Source of the DNA: Lamellibrachia columna
Taxonomy: Eukaryota > Annelida > Polychaeta > Sabellida > Siboglinidae
Direction: 5' to 3'
DNA length: 64,000 bases
NCBI GenBank assembly: GCA_963662155.1
Contig: OY759275.1
Span: 3,433,206 to 3,497,205, forward strand
This document shows, in pieces, positions 9,870 through 20,485 of the stretch. The position numbers were made by a program, and so were the translations under genes. The notes below the pieces were generated by a model. The model saw only the letters and a list, made by a program, of their open reading frames with translations, did no database searches and was not told where the DNA came from. Every line of letters starts with the position of its first letter. Position 1 is the first letter of the stretch.

Positions 9870-12800
9870 ATGGAATTACTTTATTTATTACATCGGAGGA
9901 GCATCATTATTATCATCAAACAAATATGAACACTATTAACTTATAAAATAAAAAAAATGTGTTTCGCAATTTTGTTGGAAAAATATTTGCTTAACTTAAC
10001 TGAGAGTTAATTGGCAATTTGTAAATTAAATTAAATGAACCCCTTTTGGTGAAGTTAATTAACTATATTAAATTAATCTAGCCTTTCTGGTAAAGTTAAT
10101 TAATTAAATTAAATTAACTTAATTGAGTTAATTAAATTAACAATTGAAATTAACTCATGTCTGATTGCTATACTGATCAATGTATTGCTATATTGATCAC
10201 TGTATTTCTATACTGATCACTGTATTTCTATACTGATCATTGTTCTTTTATATTCGTGGCAGTACTTTATGTATTACTGTTGCAGTCTCCAACACAATAT
10301 GGATTAAAATTATAATATAATTTATAACATGATAAAATACACTTGTGAATTTAATATTGACTGTTACACAGATATTAAAACTACCTCAAAATAATGACGT
10401 TTTAATTGTAGTAGATTATATTCTTAGAATGAGAGCCATAATTGACATATATGGTAGAGATGGACTAAATGTTCTGGTCAAGTTAAGTCTAATCATGTTT
10501 GATTTAGTTATATGATATTTCTTTGATCATAACTGATTACGTAGGTTGACAAAATGAAACATAGCAAGCATTGCACACCCACCTCTTGCATTCTTTTTAG
10601 CAGAAATTCGAGGAGAGACACTTTCTGTTCCAGACACCGATTCCGTGTTTTGCGATCACACGCGGCTAGCAGCACGCATGTGCTTTCCAAGAATTTATGC
10701 ATCTGAAAGTATTACAAAATTGAAAATGCTGATAGATTTTTTGGAAATCCCATGGAAAATTTAATTCATATATGTAGACAAATTAAAAAAAAATTATTTT
10801 AGCAAACATTATATCAAATTGAGCAGTAACGCCATTTTGTTGTTTAATAAAAATGCAATTTGAACATTAGTTGACATAAAAATATGTTTGCCTTAATGTA
10901 AACTAATGGTAACAATTGAATTTTTTATCAAAAAACATGATTATTTATTCAGCCAAACTGCTTCATTACACAGTTTTAAAATTTGTTTGTTAGAATAAAT
11001 AAATAAACAAATTGGACACATCAATTACATTTTTCATAGAACTTCCTACAAAATAATTTTCTTGATATATCTGGTCATGCAAACTGGAGAAAACACATTA
11101 AGGCTGGACTTCATATGACAGGTAAACATTTATTCAACAAGCCAATTGAAAATGAAACTGAGTGTGTATTAATATAATTCAACGAGATAACTAACACAAT
11201 GTGAAACATTTAGTAATCATATCAACAGTCATACAATATTTGAACATGGCATCATAAGTCTGCATCATCAAATCTAGCATCTAAAGCAGTGTTTATTTTA
11301 TGTGTATGTTGTGTCTTATGCAAGGCCCCATTTGTGGGCGGATCTGGATGAAGGTTTGGTCATGGGTGGGTTGGATGTGGAGCCATCCCCACAGGGCGCC
11401 CGAGGAGTGGGTGTAAAAATTTCAAAAAGGCTGTAGTTGAAGTTACAACCATGGAATTATTTAGTTTTCTGTCATTGTAAAGATACTAATTATGCCTACA
11501 CATTTGTCAATAGATGTATTCAGCAATTTTGAATACTTCAATGTTTTCCAGTTTGTTTGTACTCCCATAGAAGTGTTTATGGACAGAAAGTGCCTATATA
11601 TAGCATAAAGTACATACATTAGCTATTTTATGGAACATTGTAGCTGTCCATAGATGTGGCTTTAACTAGAAAAGACCACTGACCTCTATAATGTAGATTA
11701 GTGGAAAAGACCTTTGGCTGCGTTTTCTCCCCATACAATGCCGGGTAACACAGCTAAGTACAAATAACAAGGTTTGTCTGTATAGGTAATGACTACTTGC
11801 CTGGACAATAAACTTGTTGATGGTCTTTAGGCTGTGTAGTTTGGAGTCGATCTGTTGAACGCTTTGTGACTGGCCGGATCGCTGATGTGTTCGCATTCTC
11901 TTGTTCAATGCAATGATCTGGCAGAGATAAATTCCTATCATTAACCTTGGCTATCACACAAAAGAAATCTTGCAGGCTGCATTACATGGCAGATAACCAG
12001 ACGTTAACAGCTTAATATGGAACATGTTTTATATATGTATGCATATATATATATATATATATATCTATATATATATGTAGGGGAACCTGGGGCATGTGCG
12101 CATGCCGTGGTCAGTAACCTCGTTACTGACCAAACCGCATATTTGGTTTCAAAACTGTGTTCTACTGTAGCATCTAACTCACCTAACTCACCTAACATAC
12201 TTCAAACATTTTGAACTCGTTTGCATCGGTAATAAATGTTGTTTTAGCAGAATCTCATGTAATTTTACATATATATTGATATACATGTATACAAACACAC
12301 ACATAATAAAAGTTTCTGCTACAAGGCAGCACCAATGACGTGAGGTTTTGCAGTTCAAACTAAATGTGATTTAGTAACTGTATTTATAAGAAATTTATCA
12401 AAATCGAACCTTTTGTCTGTTTATAAACCCTGTGATCCTCACGGAGAGGGAGTTGTAAGTCCTCAGCCTGCTGGCTTCCCGGTGTTGTTTTGCAAGGCGG
12501 AAATACCACTCGCTGATCTGCACATCCATTGTGTTGTCCAATTCCAGTACCTGTGGAAGACGACAGGTGTTAGTGTTCACCATAGACAGATTCAGCTAGA
12601 AGGTCTTTGCTCCCAATGAGTCTCACTTAACATATAGTCTACAAGTTGAACTTATTTAATATGTAGCCTTAATGCAGTTTCAGCTTAGAATCAGCTATAA
12701 GTTTGAAGCAGTGAACTTGCCCATTAAACGACAGAGTAAGGGGTGTGGCAGAAAGTGGGAAGTTGGTCCTAACAATTGGTGGGAAGTGGAAGGGTGGTCT

Positions 12801-15800
12801 CAGAAATAGGAGGGACTGGTGGGATACTAGATAGGTTTGATTTTTCGAGAAATTATTCCAGAATGATACACGCAAAATTTAATTGAGGAGGAGCTTTTAA
12901 TTACTGAAATGTATAACTTAAAGTACATAAAATGACATGAAAGGTTTGGACAAAACAAAAAAGAGGTAGAACTTGTTGAAAAAGCAATAAACTGAGCATG
13001 TAAGTAAAATGACTGCTATTACCGTTAATTTAACGTGGGTCGTAGGACATGTGAGGTATGGCCCGTGGTCTTGCCACGCTGACAGACACTCCCAGCAGAA
13101 CTGGAAGCCGCAGCGACACTGCATGTGTTGACAGCCGCCTGACTTCTCCATTGGATGGTGACACTTCCGGCACTTCTTCACGTGAGCGAAGTAAGTGCGA
13201 TCATGGTCAAATTTGGCTACAAAGAGTAAAACAAATACATTGAGATTGCAGGATTTTGTTCTAATGCTTTAGTCTTTATGGTTTTTTATGGTAGTTTTAT
13301 GACATTTGTTTGGTTCTCATATACTTTTATACATTACATCCATTGATCAGCTAAACATATCTTGCTTCCCGAACAAATGGGCTGCATCTGTCCCTAACTA
13401 TACCCTAGGTGGCACCATCACTGTTGTTAGCTGACATCCAAAACTGAATGTAAATGTCTCAAAACAAAGAGATATACCAAGACAAAATGTAAAGAGTTTT
13501 ATGAGTAATATTACTGTAATGTGAATAAAATGTAAGATCAGTTCTTCTTGTGAATGAAACAAAAAGAATAGGTCTAGTGGCAGGACTAGACACAAATATT
13601 GACAGAGCTGCAGTTTTACAGTCTCAACGTTTTTATAATAGTTTAATATGGAACAAGGTTCCCTGGATCTACAGTAGATGAAGACAATGCTATTGGTATA
13701 CCTAAGTCGAAGAATATATCTAAGATGTATCAGACTATGGTAAACTTACATTGGGATCCAGAAAGGTATTTTCACTGAAGTGATTTTTAAAGTATGACAA
13801 CGAGATGTTTAAAAAACTATAATCGTTATACAACTCATGCATTTGAAAAAAACAAATTATTTAAAAACTTGTCTGCCTAAGAGAATCGCATGAGACCCCT
13901 CATGTACTTTGGTTACTGCACTAATTACTATAATAATCCATGCCTTTTATTGCAATCAACATTGTAGGTACTCTGAATTAGTTTTTGTTTTTTTAAATAA
14001 CATCAGTAGGCAGTGGCTATAATAAATCTACTTACACATTTGTTTAACAAGTTTCGTGTACGTCTCCGTGTGAGAACATGTTGCAGGCCAGTGGACAACT
14101 TGCTGACATTGAAAACACCAGGTGGCACCACAGGAACAGTCCACACCAAAGTCCAAAACAGGAGAATCTGTAAAGGCGAAAAATTATGTTAGAAAAATTC
14201 CACATACTAGTATAAAAAAAATAATTTATTTGGATTTCAAAACTGTTTTGTTAATGATCAGAATTGTTTGAACAGGAGTAATGCAACGAAAGCTACTCAA
14301 ATATCACTAGAATGAATATTATCGATTTTGAACAATTATAATATATTTTGACTAAATACAGCAACAATAAAGACGTTTAAAAAGACATATAAATTTTATT
14401 TAGAACTGGAATTTATATATATTCAGGTATTTTCCTAAAATGTGAGATGACTGATCTGATGAAAGATTGGAGGAACAAGAGAAAACAGGCACTCCCATCC
14501 GTCTCACTGTTGCCATCACCATTTCTCTTGGGAATGTGTCAAAGGCCTTCTCCAGGTCCACAAACCCCACTGCCATTCTCCCTTGCATCTCCAACCTCTT
14601 CTCTACCAGCTGTCTTAATGCAAACATCCCATCAGTCGTCCCTCTGCCCTTTCTGAATCCCTGTTGTATCACATATGTAAAAAATTGCTCCCTCCTAAAT
14701 ACGCAGGTGATCTAGTTTATAACTTTTAACAAGAATAAGGAGAAGAAATATGGTTGTTGCCCTACCAGAAGATGGAGCTATGACACGAGCAAGCCGCCCA
14801 CACTTGGCATTTGGACACCACTGCCAATGACGACTTTGATCAACGGTGGCACTTGCAATGTGTCGCTTGTGTCTGGCGTAGATGTCAAACGAGGTCAGAC
14901 AGACCAGTGTCACATGGTCTAGTCTCGTTGCACATTCATGGCCCTGGAATAGGACATGAAATATTTAATAAGATCTTTATTAAAATTTCCTTCCATTCAT
15001 TTAACCCATTGCGATTCAGGTTCGATAAGTAAATTGTTAAAGAAGCATGCGCAGTTGGTTTAATAAAAGACTGTGTACTTTTGATAAAAATATAAAAACA
15101 ATTTACTTTGATCGTTAGACCAGGTAACTTGTGGAAGTGTGAACAGATCTGTTTCATAGTATATAGATGTGCAACTACTGTTGCCTTTTGTCGCAGTGTT
15201 TTGAATGGGCCAGTTAGAAATAATCCAATACTTTTTTCAACGATTTCATCAAAACTAAATTACACATTTATACTAACAAGCTAGCATTTCATAGTCAATA
15301 CTAAATAATGTTAAATTTTTCGATAATTCTATTATAAGACAGCACTTTGAGTTTACAATGCTTAATATAATTATCATACTTTACTGAATTTTATGTTGTA
15401 ACGATCGATTTAAGAGAATTCTCTCAGATGATATTATAGACTAAAACAGTTGTTCTTTCTGCAAGATGAAGCAAACACTCACAGGACAAGCAACTGACAA
15501 ATCTCCGCGGCGAACTCTCTCCACAAGGTGGTGTCTCCAGCATTCGTTGCAAAACCAGTGTTGGCATGGTGATAAGGCAGTGCCTTGTGGGATACCATAC
15601 ATATCGCTGTCAATGAAGCCAAAACAAATGTTGCAGAATATGCCCGAATAGTTGTTGTCACATCCTACAGATGTCGCTGTGTTTACCTGCAACAGGAAGA
15701 TAAAAACATGTTGTCCACAAGATTTGTTCACATACTTTTATCATCCTGTCCTGTGATGTTCCTTCCATAAGTATACTCGTGGATTTATTGCCATTAATTT

Positions 15801-18800
15801 CAATCCTATTTATATCATAATTTAATTCTTTATATTTGTTTCACTGAAATCACTTGCTAGATTTTGATAGAATTGGAAAAGTTGAAATTTGGGTGTTTTC
15901 CTAAAACTGTCCAAAGCCTAACACAATAAAAGGTACATTCTTATGTAGCGGTATCCAATTAATGGAACTGTTCGCTTTACATTTCACTCACTGTCAGACC
16001 TGTTCACTCCAATGCCAACTTCTCTGGGAATTAGTGTTATGTTGATAATTACTTGTGGGATAAGAATGATTAGTTTCATGCTGCTAAAACTTACAGTGGA
16101 CAAAGACGACCAAAACCAACACGGAGAACCGTGGAAGGGAATTATGGGAAATGCATCTCGACTGGGGCGAGGCTGGCTATCAAGCTGCAGACAGAAGTGG
16201 CAAAGTCTTGTTTCTGCCTTATGCGCCAGTAGACACAAAGAGGACTAAGAAGATGAAGATCTTACATTACCTGCTGGGCATCAGTGGCTGGGTGCAGGTA
16301 TGTGTCTGTGAGCTGGTCACAGTCTGCTCTGTACACTTGGACTCTACCCCCACGCAGGGTGTTGGTGTAGCTGACCAGGCAATCATCCTGACCACTGTCC
16401 ACTGTTGTCACATGTTCCCTGGACACACAAAGTCACGATGGCAATGACTGGAACAATCTTCCCCAGTAAATAATTTTTTTTAGCCAATTCAGGGCTGGGT
16501 CTAATTATGTATTTGTAATTAATTACAAGTAAACTGCAGCAGGGTTGTTTGATTTAAATCTCTTCAAAAAAATCATTGATTTTAATTTTTTAATCGCCGA
16601 TTTATATGAATTTAACACAACTAATTGTTTACAAGCATCGGGATCAACCGTTTTGTATGTTTTTTAATACAAAAGCACAAAGTGCGCACATTTGTGTAGT
16701 CGTATTGACACCAGATAGCCTGACAGTCAAATATTTTATGACACTGTGTATGTTTGAGCTATTCCCTTTCTGAATGCAGTGAAGCCATACAAACTTGTCT
16801 TCCAGAGGAAGTATCTTTTCAAGTCAGAAGCCCTGAGTTAAAGTCCACTTAGAGATTGTGCTAGTTGTTACTAATTCAGTATGTTGACTCAAGTGAGAAA
16901 GTCTGGGCTACAGATTCTTTCCTTTCCAAGACAGATTATGCAACTACAGGGGGTGAGGCCTTGTGGACATTGTCTAATGTCTTTATATAAGCAAAAATCA
17001 TGTATCCTCTGTTAAGACAAGTACCCAAATCAATTTGAATAGAACACGTTTGAAAGAGTTTGAACTGCAGTCTTTGCAATGGTAATTGATTCTGGTCTTA
17101 AATTATATTGTTGTATTGTAATTGATTTATTTCATGTAATTGCAACAATTACAACATGTTTCATATCACAAACTTTACCTGAACAAATCTGTCAAGTGAT
17201 GTCTCATACATCCAAAATCATCACCTGCCATATAATTAATTCAGCAATACACCTGCCATATAATTAATTCAGCAGCAGACATGTCATATTATTAATTTAA
17301 ATACTGAATAAACCTTTTGAATAAACAATTGATCCTGCATATAACATCTGTACATGTAATTGAAATGAACATTTTGGAAATGTAACTGTAATTGAAATGA
17401 TAAAGTAATTATTGTCATTGATGTGATTTTGTTTAATGGGACCCTCCCCTATTATCAATACTAAATTCTTCAGAGGCTGCAAAAATTATAAAACTAAATT
17501 GTTCAGTCTGTAAAAATTATACATTCACTTAAATGCCATCTACACAGCCACTAGCTTAGCGAGGTTCCAATATGGCACTAATCAATTCATTCCAGATGAA
17601 GAAACAACACATACCTTTCCGCTTGTTTCATGCAGACTGACGTCAAGTATTGGATGGCTTCTTGTACGATGTCACCAAGGCTGTGTGTCTTTGTGAAACA
17701 CCCAAACGCTTCGTAAAGCCAGTCAAACAGTGACCACTTTGTGGACAGTTCACTCTCTAACTGGACGCTATGAAACAGATATGTCGTGATTAGTTTACTT
17801 TGTATGATTTGAATTCCTATTAAAGGCACAAAATCATGTTATATAATACACGTTATATCTAGTGTAGCATCTTGACTGTCAAAATGTTTAAGCATTATCT
17901 GTTTATGAATTACATATCCATCTTGCTATTCAGTATATTTGGGAACATCTGTCGACAGTCTTTAGAGCGTTTTAATAAAAGGACATCAAGTGACATTAAA
18001 ATAACATGTTGCATGCAGTTGATGCAAACCATAACCAACTAACAAAGTGAAAAATATATAAAAGTTAACACCTTCAAGCCTTCAAGACCACACAAACCTT
18101 TACCCTGTCCATTACATACTACATGTCAAAGTGAAAATGACATTAAAGTAGCATATCAAACATTTAATTTGCAAAACAAACTTCACCAGTGCTCAGAATA
18201 TTTCAACTTACCTGACATATCGAGATGCATTATGTAGCGAATCCCCACATCCATCCACCAACCCTCCTGGACAGAACACCAGCAACACATCATGCATTTT
18301 CTCCTGCATCTCTCCACCAACACTACTCTCACCATCTGTCGATCTTCTAATCAACCGAGATAAGTCCACAACAAACCTCCAAGGTTGGCTCCACCCCTCC
18401 GCGTATGCCTCCCCAAAGTTTGCGACAAGAGATTCTTGATGAAGACCCGACCCCTTGACCTGAGAGGTGAAGCACATCGGGGTCGCAACCAGCCAATCAC
18501 AACTCAACGACACAGGTAACATGACAGAATCGTCACTGACATCAGATTGGTCGTCTTCCTCTGACAGTGATTCTTCTTGTGGCTGGTAGATGGCAGCACC
18601 TTTTCCATGAACTTTAATGCACGTTGATGCGGTGTTTGCAGACCAAAGTGTCTCCTCGGCAGATTTTAAGCTTGTGACTGCTGATTTCTTTTTTCTGAAC
18701 CTGTGCTGTTGCTTTGACTTCATCATGACATCCGTCAAGTTAACGATGTAGTCTCCCACAAGGGTTTCGTCTATCACCATCTCTTCTTCGTCTTCACTCG

Positions 18801-20144
18801 CTTCTGTATCAGACCACGACTCCATCAGGGATGGCTGTCTGAAGTCCCTCCGGGAATATCCCAGGAAGAATGCACCCATCTTGTTCACGTTATGCTTACC
18901 CTTCGCACTCTTCCATGACATGTCGTCATACGCTAAACAAAAGATGAATTATAAACATGATTGTAAACATGGTAACACCTTACCAGCAATAAATTAGATA
19001 GATTTAAATATTCCACAAAATACACATTGCTTACAGAGGTGTAGTGGTGATTATAGCAGTGGCTGGCATTTAAATTTATAATCGGACCAAAGAACTGCAG
19101 CTTTCTAATGAATTTATTCACATGTCATAAATGGTGTAGATGAATGATACAATGTCTTAAGTTTAACTCCTCACAAACCTGATGTTGTCACATTCTTTTT
19201 CTATTCTCTCATGAAGGTAGAATGTTCTCAACTAGTAACAACTTCTTTCAGCAGACTTCTTAAGAGCTAATAATTTATAATTATATTAATGACAATTATG
19301 TCATATGTGGTGTCACCTAGCGAGCAATGACAATTGTACTGGACCTGTGGCACCTCCTGGCAGATGCCACCAGCAGCACCATATTAAATGAAAGACATGG
19401 AAAAGATTGTGTCTGTGACTTACCATGCAGTTTGTCAGTGAATCTTGGGAGTGCCGTCACGGTCCATTGATCGTAGATGATGTACTCGCATTCTTCCATC
19501 CACATCTCTTGTTCCTGCTCCTCTTCGATCCATTCCTCCTCATTCTTCCTCCTCCCTGGCCGCTGGCCCTTCCGCTGTACTCCACGGAAGTGCTGGTTGT
19601 GTTGTGAGTTCCTTTTCTTCCCTTTCTGTTTCGCTTGATCAGACTTCTGCTGTTCACACGTCTTTGCCTTGTTCTTCAGATCGAATGCATAGGAGTATTT
19701 TTTGTTGGGGTATACATGATTGCGTGCACTGCCACTGTCATGGTAGCCCATGCAATTCGCTGGGTACATTGTTGCGCCGTTACTTTGTGCCTCAGGCACT
19801 AATCGCCTATCACTGACTACAAGTCGACCTAGACTAGCCTTGGGGCAGGACTGGTCATCCACCATGGAACGAATATCATCGACGCCCTCCTTTAGGAGCT
19901 CCAACAGTCTCCACCGTCCATGTTTATTCAAGGAATAGTACACGTGCTTGCAAGCAGTGATGTTGCCATCGTCGATGAATGAGTCGACATTGTAACTTGA
20001 GGTGCTGACACGACCTGCGGGTGTGCGGTAGTTGTACTCCTTGTTTAGTGTGGCATGTTGACCAAATGACGTACCCTTTGAGTATGAAGCAAGCTTCAGA
20101 TTGCAGCCTGTATTGAGGCCGTGTTTGCTTTTCTTGAGCACCAT
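7450..20144 (-). CDS. RBR (RING1-IBR-Rcat) E3 ubiquitin ligase, Ariadne-like, copy A
   Basis: Twelve exons join into one 991-codon frame with matching phases: 20144-19424, 18932-18212, 17767-17615, 16418-16271, 15686-15483, 14943-14766, 14167-14036, 13216-13023, 12550-12410, 11917-11801, 10702-10583 and 7596-7450 (TGA). RBR ligases take ubiquitin from an E2 onto their own Rcat cysteine and then pass it to a substrate. Seen here: RING1 C599, C602, C622, H624, C627, C630, C648, C653; IBR C692, C697, C719, C721, C726, C729, H734, C739; Rcat C768, C771, catalytic-position C781 in SGGCQHMQC, then C786, C788, C793, C796, H803, C809. A helical tail (818-991) resembles the autoinhibitory Ariadne domain. 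The first ~530 residues are unfamiliar, Ser/Glu/Lys-rich in part, with no recognised domain. The start Met is the first ATG of exon 1; an upstream exon cannot be excluded. Confidence 0.88.
7629..8039. mobile_element. 411-bp MITE candidate with CGGGTCAAT termini
   Basis: Perfect 9-bp inverted ends (CGGGTCAAT at 7629, ATTGACCCG ending at 8039) flank an AT-rich interior with many TGTAATTG motifs in both orientations. No clear target-site duplication was found and there is no coding capacity. It lies in intron 11 of the RBR gene; copy B is at 42341-42751. Confidence 0.45.
8225..9105. repeat. 20-bp minisatellite (TGATGACTGTATTGCTATAC), about 43 copies
   Basis: Variants at fixed sites (TTGCTA, TTTCTA, TTGTTA; GATGACTG or GATCACTG) mark diverged units. 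A transposon (9106-10163) interrupts the array, which resumes at 10164-10245. In copy B (42940-43897) the array is 80 bp longer, which is four units. Confidence 0.95.
9328..9612 (-). pseudogene. 3' end of an L2-like LINE nested in the hAT-like element
   Basis: The minus strand reads KRAFSVAAPRVWNELP and then TIAIFRKKTQ, the well-known C-terminus of L2/CR1-type reverse transcriptases (RAFSxAAPxLWNxLP). It runs into a short 3' UTR ending in (ATT)n at about 9328-9340, the tail expected of L2-type LINEs. A nested insertion of only the last ~280 bp. Confidence 0.7.
9806..9867. repeat. (TA)n microsatellite
   Basis: About 30 TA dinucleotides with one TGTA interruption, inside the hAT-like element. 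The equivalent run in copy B (44597-44662) is uninterrupted and slightly longer. Confidence 0.95.
10583..10702 (-). CDS. RBR gene A, exon 11
   Basis: Codes residues 904-943, including CLEQKVSLLEFLLKRMQE, which resembles the conserved helix near the end of Ariadne domains (LE...LLE.LL.R). Acceptor ATACTTTCAG. The donor is GAG|GTGGGT in A and GAG|GTATGT in B (exon 45384-45503). Confidence 0.78.
11801..11917 (-). CDS. RBR gene A, exon 10, followed by a GC-AG intron
   Basis: Codes residues 865-903 (IIALNKRMRTHQ to TINKFIVQ). Acceptor TCTGCCAG. The donor is CCAG|GCAAGT, a strong GC donor; the exon ends in phase 0 and joins exon 11 in frame. The same GC donor is present in copy B (exon 46604-46720). 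Confidence 0.75.
12410..12550 (-). CDS. RBR gene A, exon 9: start of Ariadne-like helical tail
   Basis: Codes residues 818-864, reading VLELDNTMDVQISEWYF and then RLRTYNSLSVRITGFINRQK. The pattern of a basic, aromatic helix after Rcat matches the start of the Ariadne domain. Acceptor CTTCCACAG; the donor AAAAG|GTTCGA is non-consensus beyond GT. The copy B exon is 47221-47361. Confidence 0.78.
13023..13216 (-). CDS. RBR gene A, exon 8: Rcat (RING2) with catalytic cysteine
   Basis: Codes residues 753-817. CRKCHHPMEKSGGCQHMQC places the catalytic Cys (C781) in the same GGC context as in Ariadne-type RBR enzymes. It is followed by RCGFQFCWECL and HGPYLTC for the second zinc. Acceptor TTTGTAG, donor ACG|GTAATAG, which ends in phase 0 as exon 9 requires. 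Confidence 0.92.
14036..14167 (-). CDS. RBR gene A, exon 7: second half of IBR
   Basis: Codes residues 709-752. It supplies the remaining six IBR zinc ligands in CSCGATWCFQCQQ and HWPATC. Acceptor CTTTACAG, donor ATGT|GTAAGTAG. The exon has no early ATG and was found by motif and phase. Confidence 0.88.
14486..14672 (-). pseudogene. LINE reverse transcriptase fragment in RBR intron 6 (A)
   Basis: The minus-strand frame reads QQGFRKGRGTTDGMFALRQL, then MAVGFVDLEKAFDTFPREM. These are RT motifs 2 and A (FVDLEKAFD carries the first catalytic Asp). Only ~62 codons survive. It is also present at 49297-49483, so it predates the duplication. Confidence 0.8.
14766..14943 (-). CDS. RBR gene A, exon 6: end of RING1 and start of IBR
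   Basis: Codes residues 650-708. It starts GHEC, completing RING1, and includes the first IBR ligand pair in HWQWCPNAKCGRL (C692, C697). Acceptor TATTCCAG, donor TCTG|GTAGGG. Confidence 0.88.
15483..15686 (-). CDS. RBR gene A, exon 5: RING1
   Basis: Codes residues 582-649 in phase 0. It carries FCNIC, then CQHWFCNEC and the final CP of RING1; the last zinc ligand (C653) comes from the next exon, in CP-GHEC. RING1 is the E2-docking RING of RBR ligases. The donor CCT|GTGAGTG splits RING1 between exons. Confidence 0.9.
16271..16418 (-). CDS. RBR gene A, exon 4
   Basis: Has no internal ATG. It is defined by acceptor GTGTGTCCAG and donor CAGCAG|GTAATG, and by phase (one base completes an Arg codon, then 49 codons). 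Codes about residues 532-581, reading EHVTTVDSGQDDCLV onward. The copy B exon is 51082-51229, with no differences seen. Confidence 0.78.
17221..17275. repeat. Two-copy 27-bp direct repeat in RBR intron 3
   Basis: CACCTGCCATATAATTAATT followed by CAGCA occurs twice in succession. Short local duplication, also in copy B. Confidence 0.7.
17615..17767 (-). CDS. RBR gene A, exon 3
   Basis: Phase-2 to phase-2 exon coding about residues 481-531, a likely helical segment (LFDWLYEAFGCFTKTH). Acceptor TTTCATAG, donor AAAG|GTATGTG. The copy B exon (52426-52575) lacks one Glu codon. Confidence 0.8.
18212..18932 (-). CDS. RBR gene A, exon 2
   Basis: Encodes about residues 241-480. It begins with a split codon completed from exon 1 (reading AYDDMSWKSAKG) and ends in phase 2 at CAG|GTAAGT. 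It carries two acidic Ser-rich clusters (SDTEASEDEEE; SLSEEDDQSDVSDDS) with casein-kinase-2-like S/T-x-x-D/E sites, suggesting a disordered regulated linker. The C-terminal half looks folded but was not recognised. Confidence 0.8.
19424..20144 (-). CDS. RBR gene A, exon 1 (N-terminal region)
   Basis: Encodes residues 1-240 and ends in phase 1 at a GGTAAGTC donor. It opens MVLKKSKHGLNTGC and contains a basic, Gln/Lys-rich stretch near residues 170-205 followed by an acidic EEEWIEEE segment. No known domain recognised. The copy B exon (54224-54944) differs at eight residues by eye. Confidence 0.8.
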
Positions 20145-20446
20145 TCTACACAGCTGCTGTTACACGTTCTTCCTGACTGAAAGAGATCTTGCTGAACCTG
20201 TCAAATAGAAATGTTTTCATTGAACGGTGATGCTTCTTTTGTAATGAATCCACCAGACACCAACATGTATGCACAAGTTTAAATGTTACATGCATGACAG
20301 GAAAATAGCAGACCTGAGTTTGAGTCTGGCTAAGTATGCCCTTTTTTAATCTGATCCCAATTCTGCCCACCCTATAGCAATTCAAATACCACCAAGGCAA
20401 ATCCAATCCAAATTCCACAAATAGTTCATATAGTTGTACACGCATA

Positions 20447-20485
20447 TGTTGACCAAATGGCGTACCCTTGGAGTATGACGCAAGC
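20447..20485 (+). repeat. 39-bp copy of RBR exon 1 at the LINE 5' junction (A)
   Basis: The segment TGTTGACCAAATGGCGTACC and the 19 bases after it (ending GCAAGC) repeat, in the same orientation, a piece of RBR exon 1 (20056-20094 in A; 54856-54894 in B). It abuts the 5' end of the truncated LINE. It differs from the copy B exon by one base. Confidence 0.85.

Larger units (their letters stand above)
9106..10163. mobile_element. Non-autonomous hAT-like element (1,058 bp) inside the satellite
   Basis: Ends are CAGGCATGGGGCAATT at the left and AACTCATGTCTG at the right (reverse complement CAGACATGAGTTAATT), flanked by 8-bp ATTGCTAT on both sides (9098-9105 and 10164-10171). CAG...CTG ends and 8-bp duplications are typical of hAT elements. 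The subterminal regions are dense in TTAATTAA. There is no transposase. Since the host array is periodic, the duplication alone is not decisive. Copy B is at 43898-44958. Confidence 0.65.

Noticed and set aside
15984..16447. Overlapping frames of 78-98 codons around 16.0-16.4 kb
   Set aside because: They overlap or lie antisense to RBR exon 4 (16271-16418), which fits splice sites and phase. The rest is intron.
19425..19938. Plus-strand frames opposite RBR exon 1
   Set aside because: Antisense shadows of a coding exon; they lack motifs and are not consistent between the two copies.
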